From Dyella sp. 2HG41-7 (GTDB lineage: Bacteria > Pseudomonadota > Gammaproteobacteria > Xanthomonadales > Rhodanobacteraceae), in the NCBI RefSeq assembly GCF_021390675.1, contig NZ_JAJEJV010000004.1:372001-436000 (forward strand): a stretch of DNA of 64,000 bases, read 5' to 3'. Below are positions 15,943 to 25,860 of this stretch, piece after piece. The notes beneath the pieces are model-generated. The model ran no database searches and was not told the origin of the DNA. It was given only the letters and a program-made list of their open reading frames with translations. The translations under genes were made by a program, and so were the position numbers. Position 1 is the first letter of the stretch; every line of letters begins with the position of its first letter.

Positions 15943-16048
15943 GAGTGGGTCTCCTGCCTGGAGCGAATGCCCGGCTTGCAGTAGTCCCTACGACGGCGAT
16001 GCGCGGATCCTTCCGCCGCTGATCGGCGATGGTTGTCGCGCGTTCAGG

Positions 16049-17302
16049 TTATGGCGACAGCAGCCCGTGGCCGCAACGCGCGTCATGACTGGACGCATCA
16101 AGCGGATGCGCTTCGCCGATCAAGTGTTGCAACACCTGCGCAGAAGCGCCCGGCGTCGGAGCATCCAGCACGCGGGTCGCCATGCGCGCAACGATCGGCG
16201 CCGCAAACGATGTGCCGCGCAGCATCGCGCGACCGCTGCCGACGACGCCGGATGCGCAGAAGGCGACTTGATCGCCACTGGCCGATTCCGGCAGCACGCG
16301 ATCGTGGGCGTCGACGCCACCGACGCCGATCACGCCCGGATACGCCGCCGGAAACAACGGCGGTGCGGCGGGACCATCGTTGCCAACCGCGCTAATGAGT
16401 ACATAGCCCTGAGCGAGCATCGCTTGCACGGCGCGCGCGAGTACCGGGTTATCGGGCCCAACCAAGCTGATATTGATCACGGCGACATGCTCGTGCGCCA
16501 TCCATGCGAGCGCCTCCACCAATTGCGAGGTCGCGCCGCCGACGGTATCGCCGCACCAAAGATCGGCCGCGTACAACGTATCCGCATCGCCGCCGACAAG
16601 GCGCGCCGCGACCGCGGTGCCGTGTCGAGATGGCTTCGGTGCGCTGCAACCGTGCTGTTCGATATGCGCGTGGGTCAAAGCGGAATCCGTCGGGTCGACG
16701 CCGCTATCGATCAAACCGACGCGCCGTGTCGATGTCGACGCCGCGGATACGGAAGACGCCGTTGCAGGGTTTTCATCGAGGCTACTGGCAGGCAAATAGA
16801 TGTGCTGATACGTGAACGTTGCGTTGGGCGCGGCCTGCTCCAGTGCATGCATAGCCTGCGCGGTACGGCGGTTGCGCGCATCGTGCAATACCAGAAAATC
16901 CAGCTCCGGCAACGCCTCCATCGAGGATTGCTGTTCCTTCGTGAAACCCAGCGCCAACACGGCATCGAGCGAAGCGCCCGACAGGTTCATGGCGAGAAAT
17001 TCACCGCGCAGGATCGGCGCGCCCTGCGGATCGACGTCGACGCGTCGGCGGTCGTTGCGAAGCAACGTATCGATTTGCAACTTCCGGGTGAGCGCGAGGT
17101 GTTGTTGCAGCAGATCGTCGACGTTTTGTGTATTCACGCCGGACACCGCGTTCGGCAAGCCCGTATTGATGGGGAGCTGCTGCAAACCTGGCAAACGCTG
17201 GACGGCCCCAAGTGCTTGCGCATGCACGGGCGCAGCACGCATCAGGGTCAGCACGATGGTCAACGCTGTCATCGACAAACAGGAGATACCGCGCAAGCGC
17301 AT
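16049..17302 (-). CDS. Exported S8 (subtilisin-like) serine protease
   Basis: A 417-residue protein with a signal peptide (residues 1-29, cleavage VHA-QA), a propeptide-like region, and a catalytic domain with the triad Asp about 199 (GLIDSGVD), His about 227 (SRHGTAV) and Ser about 365 (RGTSFAAP). The oxyanion Asn is in SAVGND, about 308. The start at 17302 has GGAGG eight bases upstream. It is divergent from an ECF sigma factor gene, and this pairing suggests shared control. Confidence 0.9.
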   Translation of the reverse strand: MRLRGISCLSMTALTIVLTLMRAAPVHAQALGAVQRLPGLQQLPINTGLPNAVSGVNTQNVDDLLQQHLALTRKLQIDTLLRNDRRRVDVDPQGAPILRGEFLAMNLSGASLDAVLALGFTKEQQSSMEALPELDFLVLHDARNRRTAQAMHALEQAAPNATFTYQHIYLPASSLDENPATASSVSAASTSTRRVGLIDSGVDPTDSALTHAHIEQHGCSAPKPSRHGTAVAARLVGGDADTLYAADLWCGDTVGGATSQLVEALAWMAHEHVAVINISLVGPDNPVLARAVQAMLAQGYVLISAVGNDGPAAPPLFPAAYPGVIGVGGVDAHDRVLPESASGDQVAFCASGVVGSGRAMLRGTSFAAPIVARMATRVLDAPTPGASAQVLQHLIGEAHPLDASSHDARCGHGLLSP

Positions 17303-17382
17303 TGCCAAGGCCTCCGGAGCAATCGGGCCGGATGCTAGCATGGCCCCGCTTTATGCCTTTGAACTGCGCCGAACCGCTCCAT

Positions 17383-17410
17383 GGAAGGAATCCGCCCTTT
17401 CAAACGTAAT
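17383..17410 (+). promoter_or_regulatory. Candidate ECF-type promoter
   Basis: GGAAGG (17383-17388), a 16-base spacer, then CGTAAT (17405-17410) lies just upstream of the sigma gene. This fits the GGAA...CGT pattern of ECF promoters and would allow autoregulation. It is inference from motif shape only. Confidence 0.3.
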
Positions 17411-17422
17411 GCTAGGTGATGC

Positions 17423-17914
17423 GTGACTTCGAACGACACGATGCGCGAAGGACTGATTGCGTTGCTGCCGCGCCTGCGTCGGCTGGCGCGCGCTTTGGCG
17501 GGGCAGGCGGCCGACGCGGACGATTTGGTGCAAGTGGTGTTGGAGCGCGCCCTGGCGCGTGCCGAACAATGGCGGCCGGATGCCGCGCTGGACAAATGGG
17601 TGTTCGCGATCGCACGCAACGCGTGGCGCGACGAGCTGCGCGCGCGCAACCGATCGCAACACCTGTTTGCGCCCGAGGAAGCGGGCAGCTTGGTGGCCGA
17701 TGGCGCCGCCGCGCCGCCTGCGCAGCGGTTGGAACTGGCGATGGCGTTGGCGGCGCTTCCGCCGGATCATCGGGAAGTAGTGGCGTTGGTTTTGGTGGAA
17801 GGCATGTCGTATAGCGAGGCTGCCGACGTGCTGGAGGTGCCCGTAGGAACCGTCACCAGCCGACTCGCGCGCGCCCGCGCCACCTTGCAGGACCATCTCA
17901 GGACAGACGCATGA
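17423..17914 (+). CDS. ECF-type RNA polymerase sigma factor
   Basis: A 163-residue sigma-70 family factor with region 2 (ADADDLVQVVLERALARAEQ, residues 30-49, then LDKWVFAIARNAWRDELRAR) and region 4 (EGMSYSEAADVLEVPVGTVT, then RLARARATL at the end). It lacks extra domains. It starts at a GTG with AGGTGA upstream. Its stop overlaps the ATG of the next gene by four bases (ATGA), so it is translationally coupled to its anti-sigma factor. Confidence 0.9.
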   Translation: MTSNDTMREGLIALLPRLRRLARALAGQAADADDLVQVVLERALARAEQWRPDAALDKWVFAIARNAWRDELRARNRSQHLFAPEEAGSLVADGAAAPPAQRLELAMALAALPPDHREVVALVLVEGMSYSEAADVLEVPVGTVTSRLARARATLQDHLRTDA

Positions 17915-18669
17915 ATCCGATCGACGACGCGATGTTGCAAGCCTATGTGGACGGCGAACTCGACGCGCCCGCCGCAGCGCGCATCGATGCCGCGCTTGCG
18001 CACGACGAAGCGCTTGCCCGACGCGTGCAGCAGGCGCGCGAGGTACGCAAGCAGTTGCAGGACATGTTCGATCCGGTGCTGGAAGAAACTGTGCCTGCGC
18101 ATCTGTCTGCGTTGTTGCAACCATCGACATCGAAGGCGAGCGCGACCGTTGCTCCTTTCGTTCCATCGGCGACTAAAGGCGACGCGCACGCCACGCGCAG
18201 CCGTACGGCGCGCCGTCGCTGGTTGCCGGGAGTCGCGCTGGCGGCATCGTTGCTGCTGGCCGCTGTTACTGCGTGGTGGTGGCATGCCAACGCAAGCCTC
18301 ACGCGCATGCAGAACGGCGAACAGTACGCAGCCGGCGTGCTCGCCCATTCACTCGACCGCGCGCTGGCGAGCGAACCGGATGCGCAAGCCCCGATCGCCA
18401 TCGGCCTGACCTTTCGCGGCGCCGACGGAAACATCTGTCGGACCTTCGTCGTACGCACGCCACCCATGCGCGCGGGTCTTGCTTGCCGCAGCGATGCGGG
18501 ATGGGCGTTGCCCGTGCTCGGACCGGCGGAGGCCTCCGAAAACGGCGAGCTGCGCCAAGCCGCCAGCGCATTGCCGCCCGATGTGCAGACAGCGGTGGAC
18601 CAACGCTTGCGCGGGAATGTCTTCGATGCAAAACAGGAGCGCGCAGCGCGCGCTGCCGATTGGCGTTAA
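17911..18669 (+). CDS. Membrane-bound anti-sigma factor
   Basis: A 252-residue protein. The cytosolic N-terminus (MLQAYVDGELDAPAAARIDA, then LARRVQQAREVRKQL) has the anti-sigma domain layout without the HxxxCxxC zinc motif. A single membrane helix spans about residues 104-124, and a periplasmic domain of about 125 residues with two cysteines follows. It should hold the preceding sigma factor inactive until an envelope signal arrives. The four-base overlap with the sigma gene supports the pairing. Confidence 0.85.
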   Translation: MNPIDDAMLQAYVDGELDAPAAARIDAALAHDEALARRVQQAREVRKQLQDMFDPVLEETVPAHLSALLQPSTSKASATVAPFVPSATKGDAHATRSRTARRRWLPGVALAASLLLAAVTAWWWHANASLTRMQNGEQYAAGVLAHSLDRALASEPDAQAPIAIGLTFRGADGNICRTFVVRTPPMRAGLACRSDAGWALPVLGPAEASENGELRQAASALPPDVQTAVDQRLRGNVFDAKQERAARAADWR

Positions 18670-18695
18670 TCGCTGAGCGTTTCACGCGACAACAA

Positions 18696-19085
18696 TCAGG
18701 GGAGTTCCTGATGCTGCGGAAGATCGTCAGTGATCGTGTACCACGGCGCTTTCGAGCCGACGAAGATATGGGCCGTTGGTCGTATCGATGGCGTATCGAC
18801 CAGGCTGCCCAACGAGACATGCACGTATTCGCCGTCGCGCACCACGCAATACAAATGCGACCCACATCGCTTGCAGCGCGCGTCATGCCCGTTTTCTTCG
18901 CCGAATATCAACAGCGCGTCGCCGCCTTTGACGACGCTAAACTTGTCTCGTTCGATACCCGCTAATGGCTTGAACGCGGAGCCGGTGGCCTTGCGGCATT
19001 GCGAGCAGTGACAGTTAAGCGCGTAGAGAAAGCTGTCTTCTACGCAATAGTGCACATCGCCGCACACGCATTCGCCGGAGAGCAT
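18696..19085 (-). CDS. GFA (CENP-V) domain protein
   Basis: A 129-residue protein with zinc-binding cysteines in GECVCGDVHYCV, NCHCSQCRKATGSAFK and ARCKRCGSHLYC. It is a paralogue in fold of the protein at 11111-11518 but clearly diverged. Activity is unproven. The start at 19085 matches the family start; a longer frame upstream has no support. It is convergent with the anti-sigma gene. Confidence 0.85.
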   Translation of the reverse strand: MLSGECVCGDVHYCVEDSFLYALNCHCSQCRKATGSAFKPLAGIERDKFSVVKGGDALLIFGEENGHDARCKRCGSHLYCVVRDGEYVHVSLGSLVDTPSIRPTAHIFVGSKAPWYTITDDLPQHQELP

Positions 19086-19285
19086 CCGATGGCCGCTCGC
19101 TGGTTGAAGGCTCACGCTCGCACCTCTTGGATTCAGATGTGGAAGCGTTCGACGGAATTGTCGAAGGCTCCACATCGAATCGTATCGCCAGCCCCGCGCC
19201 GACGCACAGTGCCAACAGTACAGAGCGGACTAAACCCCCGAAGACGAAGCGGTGCTTCGTCCCCTGGCGGTTGCGCGCAACTACG

Positions 19286-19654
19286 TTACTTGCGCAGCGC
19301 TTCAATCGCGCTGACGAGATCGCGTATGCCGAACGGTTTTTCCAGGCGCGGAAAATGCTGATACGCCGCGGGAATAAAATCGCCATCCATGCCGGTGATC
19401 AGCAGGATCGTGGTGGGCAACTCGCTCAACCGATCAATGACGGGATAGGCGGGGCCGCTGGGCAGCATCATGTCGATCAGCGCGACGTCGGGGATCTGTC
19501 CGCGTTCGAGCCATCCAAGCGCAGCGGGGATATCGTAAACGTGCCCGACGACGTCGATGCCGAAATGGGGCAGCGCATCCATCAGCGCGGAGGCGACCAT
19601 CGGCTGGTCTTCGACGACAAAGGCTTTCAGTGACGGGGTAGGTTCGTTGGTCAC
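19286..19654 (-). CDS. Stand-alone response-regulator receiver
   Basis: A 122-residue CheY-like receiver with no output domain. Acidic residues are at VVEDQ (about 15-16), the phosphoacceptor is Asp about 61 (ALIDMMLPSGP), Thr is in LLITGMD and Lys in RLEKPFG. It starts at a GTG. It lies 142 bases downstream of and co-oriented with the CHASE3 hybrid kinase, so it probably takes phosphate from that kinase or its receiver. Confidence 0.85.
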   Translation of the reverse strand: MTNEPTPSLKAFVVEDQPMVASALMDALPHFGIDVVGHVYDIPAALGWLERGQIPDVALIDMMLPSGPAYPVIDRLSELPTTILLITGMDGDFIPAAYQHFPRLEKPFGIRDLVSAIEALRK

Positions 19655-19796
19655 GAGATTCCGAAATTAATAAGAGGGATAGCGATCGTGACGACAGCCG
19701 TGTCGGGCTGCTCACTACGGCACGACGATCATTTGATCCGAGTGAAATTCGGCGGGAAAAACGGTTATTTGCGCAATTTGGTCGCTGTGACGCCTC

Positions 19797-21626
19797 TTAG
19801 TCGTCGTTTAAGGTGGCTCGTAACGCTTCGGCCAGTTCCCGGATCGAGAACGGCTTGGCCAACAGGCGTGATTGCTCGTCGCCCGGCTGCGCGCGATCGA
19901 TGATGTCGCGTGGATAGCCGCTCATCAGCAGCACGCGTAGCTCTGGATAGCGCTTCTGCATTTCTCGGGCGAGCGAGACGCCGCTGGGGCCGGGCATCAC
20001 TACATCGGTCAGCAGGATCGACACTTCCGGGTGATCTCTCAACAGGCTTTCGGCGGCTTCCGCGCCGTCGGCTTGCAGCGCGGTGTAGCCCAATTCCTCT
20101 AGCGCGCCTTGCGCCAACTCGCGCACATCGGGGTCGTCTTCCACTACCAGCACCACATGCGGCAGCGCGGACAACTGTGTGGGCTGTTGCTCGGCGCGCG
20201 TATTCACCAGCGGCGCGCGCGGCAAATACAGCCGAATCGTAGTGCCAAGACCCGGCGTGCTGTCGATTTTTATGTAGCCGTTGGACTGCAATACAAAGCC
20301 GTGAATCTGGCTCAACCCCAAACCGGTGCCGCGACCCACCGCCTTGGTCGTAAAGAACGGTTCGAACGCGCGTTGTATCACTTCGGGCGTCATGCCGTGG
20401 CCGGTGTCGGACACCGCCACCATTACGTATTCGCCCGACAGCATGCCTTCGTTTTGATCGGCGTGTTGTCCGTCGAAATTGGCGTTGATGGTCAGGATGG
20501 TGAGTTGGCCACCGTCTTCCATGGCGTCACGACTGTTCACTGCCAGATTGAGCACGGCGCTTTCGAGTTGCGCCCGGTCGACATACGCCGGCCATAGCGA
20601 TTCGCCGAGGCTAAGCCGAATAACGATGTTTTCGCCTAGCGTGCGCGAAAGGATGGTCGACATCTCGTGCACGCACGTATTGACGTCGATGGGCGCAGGG
20701 CGCAGCGCTTGCCGGCGTGAAAACGCGAGCAAGCGCTTGGTGAGGTCGCTCGCTTTGCCGGCGCCGAGCAGGGCATTGGCGATAAATTTTTCGGCATCGT
20801 CGATGCCGCGTTGCAATCGCAGCTGGGCAATTTCCAGATTACCAACGACGACGGCTAGCATGTTGTTGAAGTCGTGCGCGATGCCGCCCGTCAGCTGCCC
20901 GATGGTGTCCATCTTCTGCACATGACGCAGTTGCGTTTCGGTCGCCGCCTGCTGGCGCATCTGCTCGCGCAGTACGGCGTTCTTCAAGGCAAGCTCGGTC
21001 TGTTGCCGTTCTCCTTGCCGAAGCACGAGCAAGGCCAACACAAACGCGACCAGCGTGGCGACAATAATGGCGACCAGCAGCAGCTGCTGCTGGATGCGGA
21101 ACTGATGCAGGCGCATCTGTTCCTGATTGCTTTGATCGCCGTCCAATTGACGCGTCAGCGTGCGGATCTGACTCATCAAGCTCAAACCCTGATCGTCATT
21201 GACGACGGCCAGCGCGCTCGCGGGACCTGAGGTGTCATAGAGCTGGATGGTGTGCTCCAGCTCCGCCATTTTCTGGCCGATCAGGGCATCAAGTTGGCCG
21301 ATCCGCCGCATCTGCACATCCGACCACGCCGCGGACGTGCGCAGTTGCGAGCGGGTTTGATCCAGCTGCTTGCTCGCGTCGTGGTAGGGGACGAGGTAAT
21401 CGGATTTACCGGTCAGCAGATAGCCGCGCTGGCCCGTCTCCGCGTCTTTGACTTCGCCGAACAACCGGTCGATGTCATGGCGCGCCTTGAGCGACTCGCT
21501 CGCCAGATCGTACACATGCGAACTGTTGAACGCGGCAACAATCGCCAATCCGCTCGCGATCAACAGCAGCAGAAAACCCGCCACGATTTCCATCCGAACG
21601 ATCGAGATTTTTGGTCCACCTGCCAT
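19797..21626 (-). CDS. CHASE3 hybrid sensor histidine kinase
   Basis: A 609-residue inner-membrane kinase. It has a first helix (about 12-33), a periplasmic CHASE3 domain (about 35-180, with VKDAETGQRGYLLTG), a second helix (182-202), a dimerisation/phosphoacceptor domain with His about 251 (GGIAHDFNN), an ATPase domain (SDTGHGM, GRGTGLGLSQ) and a C-terminal receiver with Asp about 541 (LLTDVVMPGPSG). The ligand is unknown. No clear ribosome site precedes the ATG. The stand-alone receiver downstream is its likely partner. Confidence 0.9.
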   Translation of the reverse strand: MAGGPKISIVRMEIVAGFLLLLIASGLAIVAAFNSSHVYDLASESLKARHDIDRLFGEVKDAETGQRGYLLTGKSDYLVPYHDASKQLDQTRSQLRTSAAWSDVQMRRIGQLDALIGQKMAELEHTIQLYDTSGPASALAVVNDDQGLSLMSQIRTLTRQLDGDQSNQEQMRLHQFRIQQQLLLVAIIVATLVAFVLALLVLRQGERQQTELALKNAVLREQMRQQAATETQLRHVQKMDTIGQLTGGIAHDFNNMLAVVVGNLEIAQLRLQRGIDDAEKFIANALLGAGKASDLTKRLLAFSRRQALRPAPIDVNTCVHEMSTILSRTLGENIVIRLSLGESLWPAYVDRAQLESAVLNLAVNSRDAMEDGGQLTILTINANFDGQHADQNEGMLSGEYVMVAVSDTGHGMTPEVIQRAFEPFFTTKAVGRGTGLGLSQIHGFVLQSNGYIKIDSTPGLGTTIRLYLPRAPLVNTRAEQQPTQLSALPHVVLVVEDDPDVRELAQGALEELGYTALQADGAEAAESLLRDHPEVSILLTDVVMPGPSGVSLAREMQKRYPELRVLLMSGYPRDIIDRAQPGDEQSRLLAKPFSIRELAEALRATLNDD

Positions 21627-22278
21627 AGTTCAGCGCGCTTGGTCTTGATTGATCGGTTAGCGGAAGTGGGCCGTCACATGACGGGTGGGCGAGTGCGGCG
21701 TGCGACAAAGCCAAGGCGTACTGAAGGGCTGTCGTTATCGAAAGATGCGACCGTCGTGCGGACACACATGCGTGCGTCACGTCACGAGTAGGATGGACCC
21801 TTGAGAAACGAAGGCCGATCGACACGCCGCCCGTCGGTCGACGACCACGCATCGACACGTGGCGCAAACCAAAAAGCGCATGGCAAGCGAATTGGAATGG
21901 AGCCCGTTAAGACCGCTTGTCCATGCGTCCGAGATGGCAGCGTAAAACCGTGGCGCATGCATCCGCAGTCAGCAGCGACACGCGCCGTTATCTGCCAGGT
22001 TGCATGATGTGATCGCCGACGGCTTTACACGTCCATCGCCCTGTTCCGCGGGCAACGATAAAAGATCGTTATGCGCGCAGCAAGCGAACGAACTCGGCGA
22101 TATGCAATTGGCGAGATATTGATCTGTCGCGTTAGACGTTTCGACGGATTGCAGGCAGAAAACCCGACAAATTGTCTCAATTCGAACGGAAAAAGTAAGC
22201 GCGACGCGCACCCACAAAACCAGCGCGCCGCTCGAATCGACGATTATGATCGCTTTGCGTTGAAAGCGCAGAATGCAT
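21627..22278. other. Intergenic stretch
   Basis: About 650 bases with no supported gene on either strand. A diverged palindrome-like sequence sits at 22250-22276 beside the stop of the following hydrolase. Confidence 0.35.
22250..22276 (+). repeat. Possible outlying, degenerate palindrome copy
   Basis: GATCGCTTTGCGTTG then AAAGCGCAGAATGC resembles the family and, as in the array, lies two bases beyond a stop codon. The match is weak. Confidence 0.3.
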
Positions 22279-23151
22279 TCACTCTTTTCCGCGCAAGTTG
22301 GTATCGAAAAAGGTGAGCACGCGCGTTCGATAGTCAGCCCCGACGTAGCTGTAGAGGTCCACATGTCTGGCGCCGTGTACCACCCAAAGCTCTTTCGGAC
22401 TACTCGCTGCGCGAAACATCGCATACGACTCCGCCATCGTTGTATCGCGATCACGGTCGCCGACGATCAATAATTTCGGCATCGCCAGACGTCCGATGTG
22501 ATCGATCGGGCGCAACTGATCGGCGTAAATATCCAGATGCGCATGCAGGGTCATCAGCAGCACAGGAGCCAACCATGGTCCAAGAGGCCCCAGGTGTATC
22601 GCTAATCTGTCTTCCGTCGCTTGACGGATCGTTGGATAGACTTGCTCCAACACGACGGCATCGACTTCGGGCTCTGCGAAAAGCGTGGCGGCTCCGCCCA
22701 TGGACGTGCCAATAATCCCGACACGCTCGCCGGGTAGCCGTTGATGGATATATCGCAGGGACGCTTTTACGTCGTCCGCTTCGCGATAACCAAAGGAAAT
22801 CGCGTCACCGGGGCTCTCGCCAGCCGCTTGAAAGTCGATCAATAACACCGAATAACCCGCTGCGTGCAGGAATCGCGCGCGATCGATCATGGCGCGCCGG
22901 TCGGCGCGTACGCCGTGCAGCAATAAAATTGCACCTTGCCCTTTCGTACCGGCGACCAACCAACCGTGGATCGGTTTGCCGTGGCTGTCGGATAAAGCAA
23001 TCGCTTGCGCGGGAAGATCCGATGGTGGCGCTCCAACTGCGCTTCTTGCGGGGCTTATGAGATACGAGCCGGCGACCCATATGCCGATAAGTCCTAGAAA
23101 TATCACCACCGCAAGAACTAATAACCATTTTGCGAGTCGCTTCTTGCGCAT
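22279..23151 (-). CDS. Membrane-anchored alpha/beta hydrolase
   Basis: A 290-residue protein with one N-terminal membrane helix (residues 8-28). The hydrolase core has LLLHGVRADRR, GTSMGG with Ser about 140, VGDRDRDTT for Asp near 238 and GARHVDLY for His near 268. It is similar in plan to BAAT/Bem46-type hydrolases; the substrate is unknown. AAGGA lies eight bases before the ATG at 23151. Confidence 0.75.
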   Translation of the reverse strand: MRKKRLAKWLLVLAVVIFLGLIGIWVAGSYLISPARSAVGAPPSDLPAQAIALSDSHGKPIHGWLVAGTKGQGAILLLHGVRADRRAMIDRARFLHAAGYSVLLIDFQAAGESPGDAISFGYREADDVKASLRYIHQRLPGERVGIIGTSMGGAATLFAEPEVDAVVLEQVYPTIRQATEDRLAIHLGPLGPWLAPVLLMTLHAHLDIYADQLRPIDHIGRLAMPKLLIVGDRDRDTTMAESYAMFRAASSPKELWVVHGARHVDLYSYVGADYRTRVLTFFDTNLRGKE

Positions 23152-23435
23152 CGTCCATATCCTTGGTGGGTAGACCCGCTCCGGCATATATACAACGCTA
23201 ATTACCGTCCATTACGCGGCGCGATTTACGGCCTCAACGCCATCGGTGTCCGTCAACGTAAATCGTTTCAGTGACCTAATACGGGCCATCTCAAGCCCGG
23301 TCTCGGCTCAATCATGGCATTCAACCCATTTATTATCGTCTTCTCTAGTCTTTAGACCTTGTCCTCGCGCACGGTGACTCGCACAACGCGTGAGCGCATT
23401 ATTCAGGCGATAGCGAAGACGCACGGAGACCACCC

Positions 23436-24074
23436 ATGGCCGAGCTGATTCTCACGACTTTCGATTGGGTTCCGGAAACGCCGCGCGGATACGTGCGCGA
23501 CATTCGCGTGCGCTGGGCGCTGGAGGAGGGCAGGCTGCCCTATCGCGTCGAGAGCGTACCGTTCAATGCGCGCAATGCGGAGCATTTTTTACGACAACCC
23601 TTCGGGCAGGTACCGTGGCTGACGGACGGCGAACTATCGATGTTCGAGAGCGGTGCGATCCTGCTGCATTTGGGTCATCGCAGCAAAGCTTTGATGCCGA
23701 CCGATCCACACGGATGCAGTGCGGCGACGGAATGGCTGTTCGCGGCGCTCAATTCCGTGGAAATGGCGAGCTTGCCTTGGGCCCTACTTTTATCTCTCGG
23801 CGACGCGAGCGAAACACCGTGGCGCACCTTGCTTGATGATTTCTTGAAAGCGCGACTCAAACATATGGAGCCGATTTTAGCGGAACGCGAATGGCTCGCC
23901 GGGCGTTTCTCCGTCGCGGATATCGCGATGGCGGATGTGTTGCGCCTGGTCGATCGGTTCGACGGATTAGCGACGTATCCGGGTTGTCGCGATTACGTCG
24001 CGCGCGCCACCGCCCGCCCGGCCTTCGTCAAAGCGCATGCGGATCAGATCGCGCATTTCGCTGCAGCGGACTAA
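23436..24074 (+). CDS. Glutathione S-transferase family protein
   Basis: A 212-residue protein. The thioredoxin-like N-terminal domain (residues 1-80) includes FGQVPWLTDGELSMFESGAI, the cis-Pro and Glu-Ser motif that holds glutathione. The helical C-terminal domain includes WLAGRFSVADIAMADVLR, the usual N-capping motif. The substrate is unknown. CACGGAG lies eight bases before the ATG. It is transcribed toward the sedolisin gene and ends at a shared terminator. Confidence 0.9.
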   Translation: MAELILTTFDWVPETPRGYVRDIRVRWALEEGRLPYRVESVPFNARNAEHFLRQPFGQVPWLTDGELSMFESGAILLHLGHRSKALMPTDPHGCSAATEWLFAALNSVEMASLPWALLLSLGDASETPWRTLLDDFLKARLKHMEPILAEREWLAGRFSVADIAMADVLRLVDRFDGLATYPGCRDYVARATARPAFVKAHADQIAHFAAAD

Positions 24075-24106
24075 AAAAAGGAGGCCCGAAGGCCTCCCTT
24101 TTTTCG
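24074..24106. terminator. Bidirectional intrinsic terminator
   Basis: GGAGGCC, a CGAA loop and GGCCTCC make a tight stem with an A-run before it and a T-run after, so it can stop both the GST gene and the convergent sedolisin gene. Confidence 0.9.
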
Positions 24107-24117
24107 TTGCGCGTAGA

Positions 24118-25860
24118 TCAGGGCGAATTGGACAGCGTGGTAATCAGACCGGACGTCGGACTACCCCAACCTGTCACCAGATCGAAGCCCGTTGTCGCTG
24201 AATAGCTGCCGGACGTGCCGCTGGTGACATCGTGGAAATCCGTGGCGTAGGTGCTGGTGAGCGCACCGCCGGATTCGTTCTCGGGATACACGGTTGCGTT
24301 GAAGTTGCCGATGCGCGCCTTACCGCTGGCGACGCGCTGCTGATTGATTAACGCGATAAAGCCCGCCCACATCGGCGCCGCGAAGCTGGTGCCGCCGTAG
24401 CTGTTAGCCGTGCACGCGGATTGATCGGCGCACACGTAGAACGTGAAATTCGCATTGGCCGAGACATCGGGGCCATTGCGATACACCGTGGAACCCTTAT
24501 TGCTCGCATTGATCACGCCTGAGATCTGCTGCCACGACGGAATGGCGATCTTGTCGGGCGAAATGCCGCCTCCGCTGTCGACCCAAGTCGTTTCCGATTT
24601 CCACGAACCGGCTGCGCCGTTGGTAATCAGATCGGTGCCGCCGACCGAGATGATGTACGCATCGTCGGCAGGCCATGCTTCGGCGTTACCGCTCGCCGTC
24701 CACGTCGAATTGTCGCCCGACGCGACAAAGAACGTCTGTCCTTGCGCGGCCATCTTTTCAAAGTACGGATCGAGCGTGGACGGATCGGCCGGGGTCCAAC
24801 CCCACGAGCAACCGACCGTCGTCGGCAAGGGGCTGTGGGTCGTCATGGCGCTGATGATGGCGGTATCGGTGGAGCCGATATACATCGTCAAACTCGCCAA
24901 GCCCGGCGCCATGCCGAGCGCTTGCGTCATATCCAGCGTTTGCTCGGTATCGTCGCAATGGCGGCGCTTGGTGCAGGTGGTGCTGGTGCCGTCGGTCGAC
25001 AACAGCGTGATCGGCACGTTGTTGGTTTGGCCGACATTTTTGTAATACGTCATGAGATCGGCGAGATTCGTGCCGACATACTCGAACAGCCCCAGGTTTT
25101 CGCCGGCGCCCGTAAGTGCCGTGCCGCCGTAATAGGCCGCACGCATATCGCTGCCCAGGAACGATGCCGACGGGCCCGAACCGGTGGTCGCATGCGTCAC
25201 CACCGCGTCGGGACTGATGCCTTTGGCCGCCGCGTAGTCGCCCTTCTTGACGAACAACGGCTTGGGAATGGAGTAATTGTCCAAGCCCGACACATGCCAT
25301 AGCGGAATCGCGAGCGATGTCGTGGGTTCGCGATCCGGACTGTAGAACGTGCGGTTTTCGGTGGGATGCTTATACGTGCGCATCTTCATATTGAACGCGG
25401 CTTCCACGGCAGACACCGGACCGGCGACTTGAATATCCATGCCGTCGCGGCTGCCGCCCGTCACCGTGAATCCATAGCGCGTGAGGTATTGCACCACCGT
25501 GTCGTAATCGTTCTGCGTGGGACCGAACCGTGCGGTAAATTCTTGCGGCGTCAGGTAGTGCTGGTAATTCGCGCTGGCGGGATTGGTGACGTCCGCGATA
25601 AACGCATCCAGCCCGGCTTTGTCGCGTAACGGCAGCACCACGTCCAATTGCATCGGCGTACTGGCGGGAAGACTGCCCGTCAGCTGCGCAGTTTGATGGC
25701 TTACCACGTCGCGCACATGATGCGTATAAACTTGCGCGGCCTGCGCCGCGGTTGTTGCCCCAAATGCGAGCGCGATGGCAAACGACAGTCCGTATGCCTT
25801 GCGCGTCAAGCCGTAAAATCCCTTTGCGAGCCTTGTTCCATTCGAATCTGTTATAGCCAT
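24118..25860 (-). CDS. Exported sedolisin (S53) peptidase
   Basis: A 580-residue secreted acid protease with a signal peptide (about 1-42), a pro-kumamolisin activation domain (about 45-190) and a catalytic domain. The triad is visible as Glu about 306 and Asp about 310 (TEQTLDMTQ) and Ser about 492 (GGTSFAAP). The oxyanion Asp is about 383 (ASGDNS). The calcium site lies in DFHDVTSG and GWGSP near the end. It works best at acid pH in the family. AAGGAG lies eight bases before the ATG. Confidence 0.93.
   Translation of the reverse strand: MAITDSNGTRLAKGFYGLTRKAYGLSFAIALAFGATTAAQAAQVYTHHVRDVVSHQTAQLTGSLPASTPMQLDVVLPLRDKAGLDAFIADVTNPASANYQHYLTPQEFTARFGPTQNDYDTVVQYLTRYGFTVTGGSRDGMDIQVAGPVSAVEAAFNMKMRTYKHPTENRTFYSPDREPTTSLAIPLWHVSGLDNYSIPKPLFVKKGDYAAAKGISPDAVVTHATTGSGPSASFLGSDMRAAYYGGTALTGAGENLGLFEYVGTNLADLMTYYKNVGQTNNVPITLLSTDGTSTTCTKRRHCDDTEQTLDMTQALGMAPGLASLTMYIGSTDTAIISAMTTHSPLPTTVGCSWGWTPADPSTLDPYFEKMAAQGQTFFVASGDNSTWTASGNAEAWPADDAYIISVGGTDLITNGAAGSWKSETTWVDSGGGISPDKIAIPSWQQISGVINASNKGSTVYRNGPDVSANANFTFYVCADQSACTANSYGGTSFAAPMWAGFIALINQQRVASGKARIGNFNATVYPENESGGALTSTYATDFHDVTSGTSGSYSATTGFDLVTGWGSPTSGLITTLSNSP

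Noticed and set aside
15872-17338. A 488-codon plus-strand open frame
   Set aside because: It lies antisense to the subtilase and the low-complexity protein. It is Arg/His/Gln-rich and lacks any domain, as expected of a high-GC shadow.
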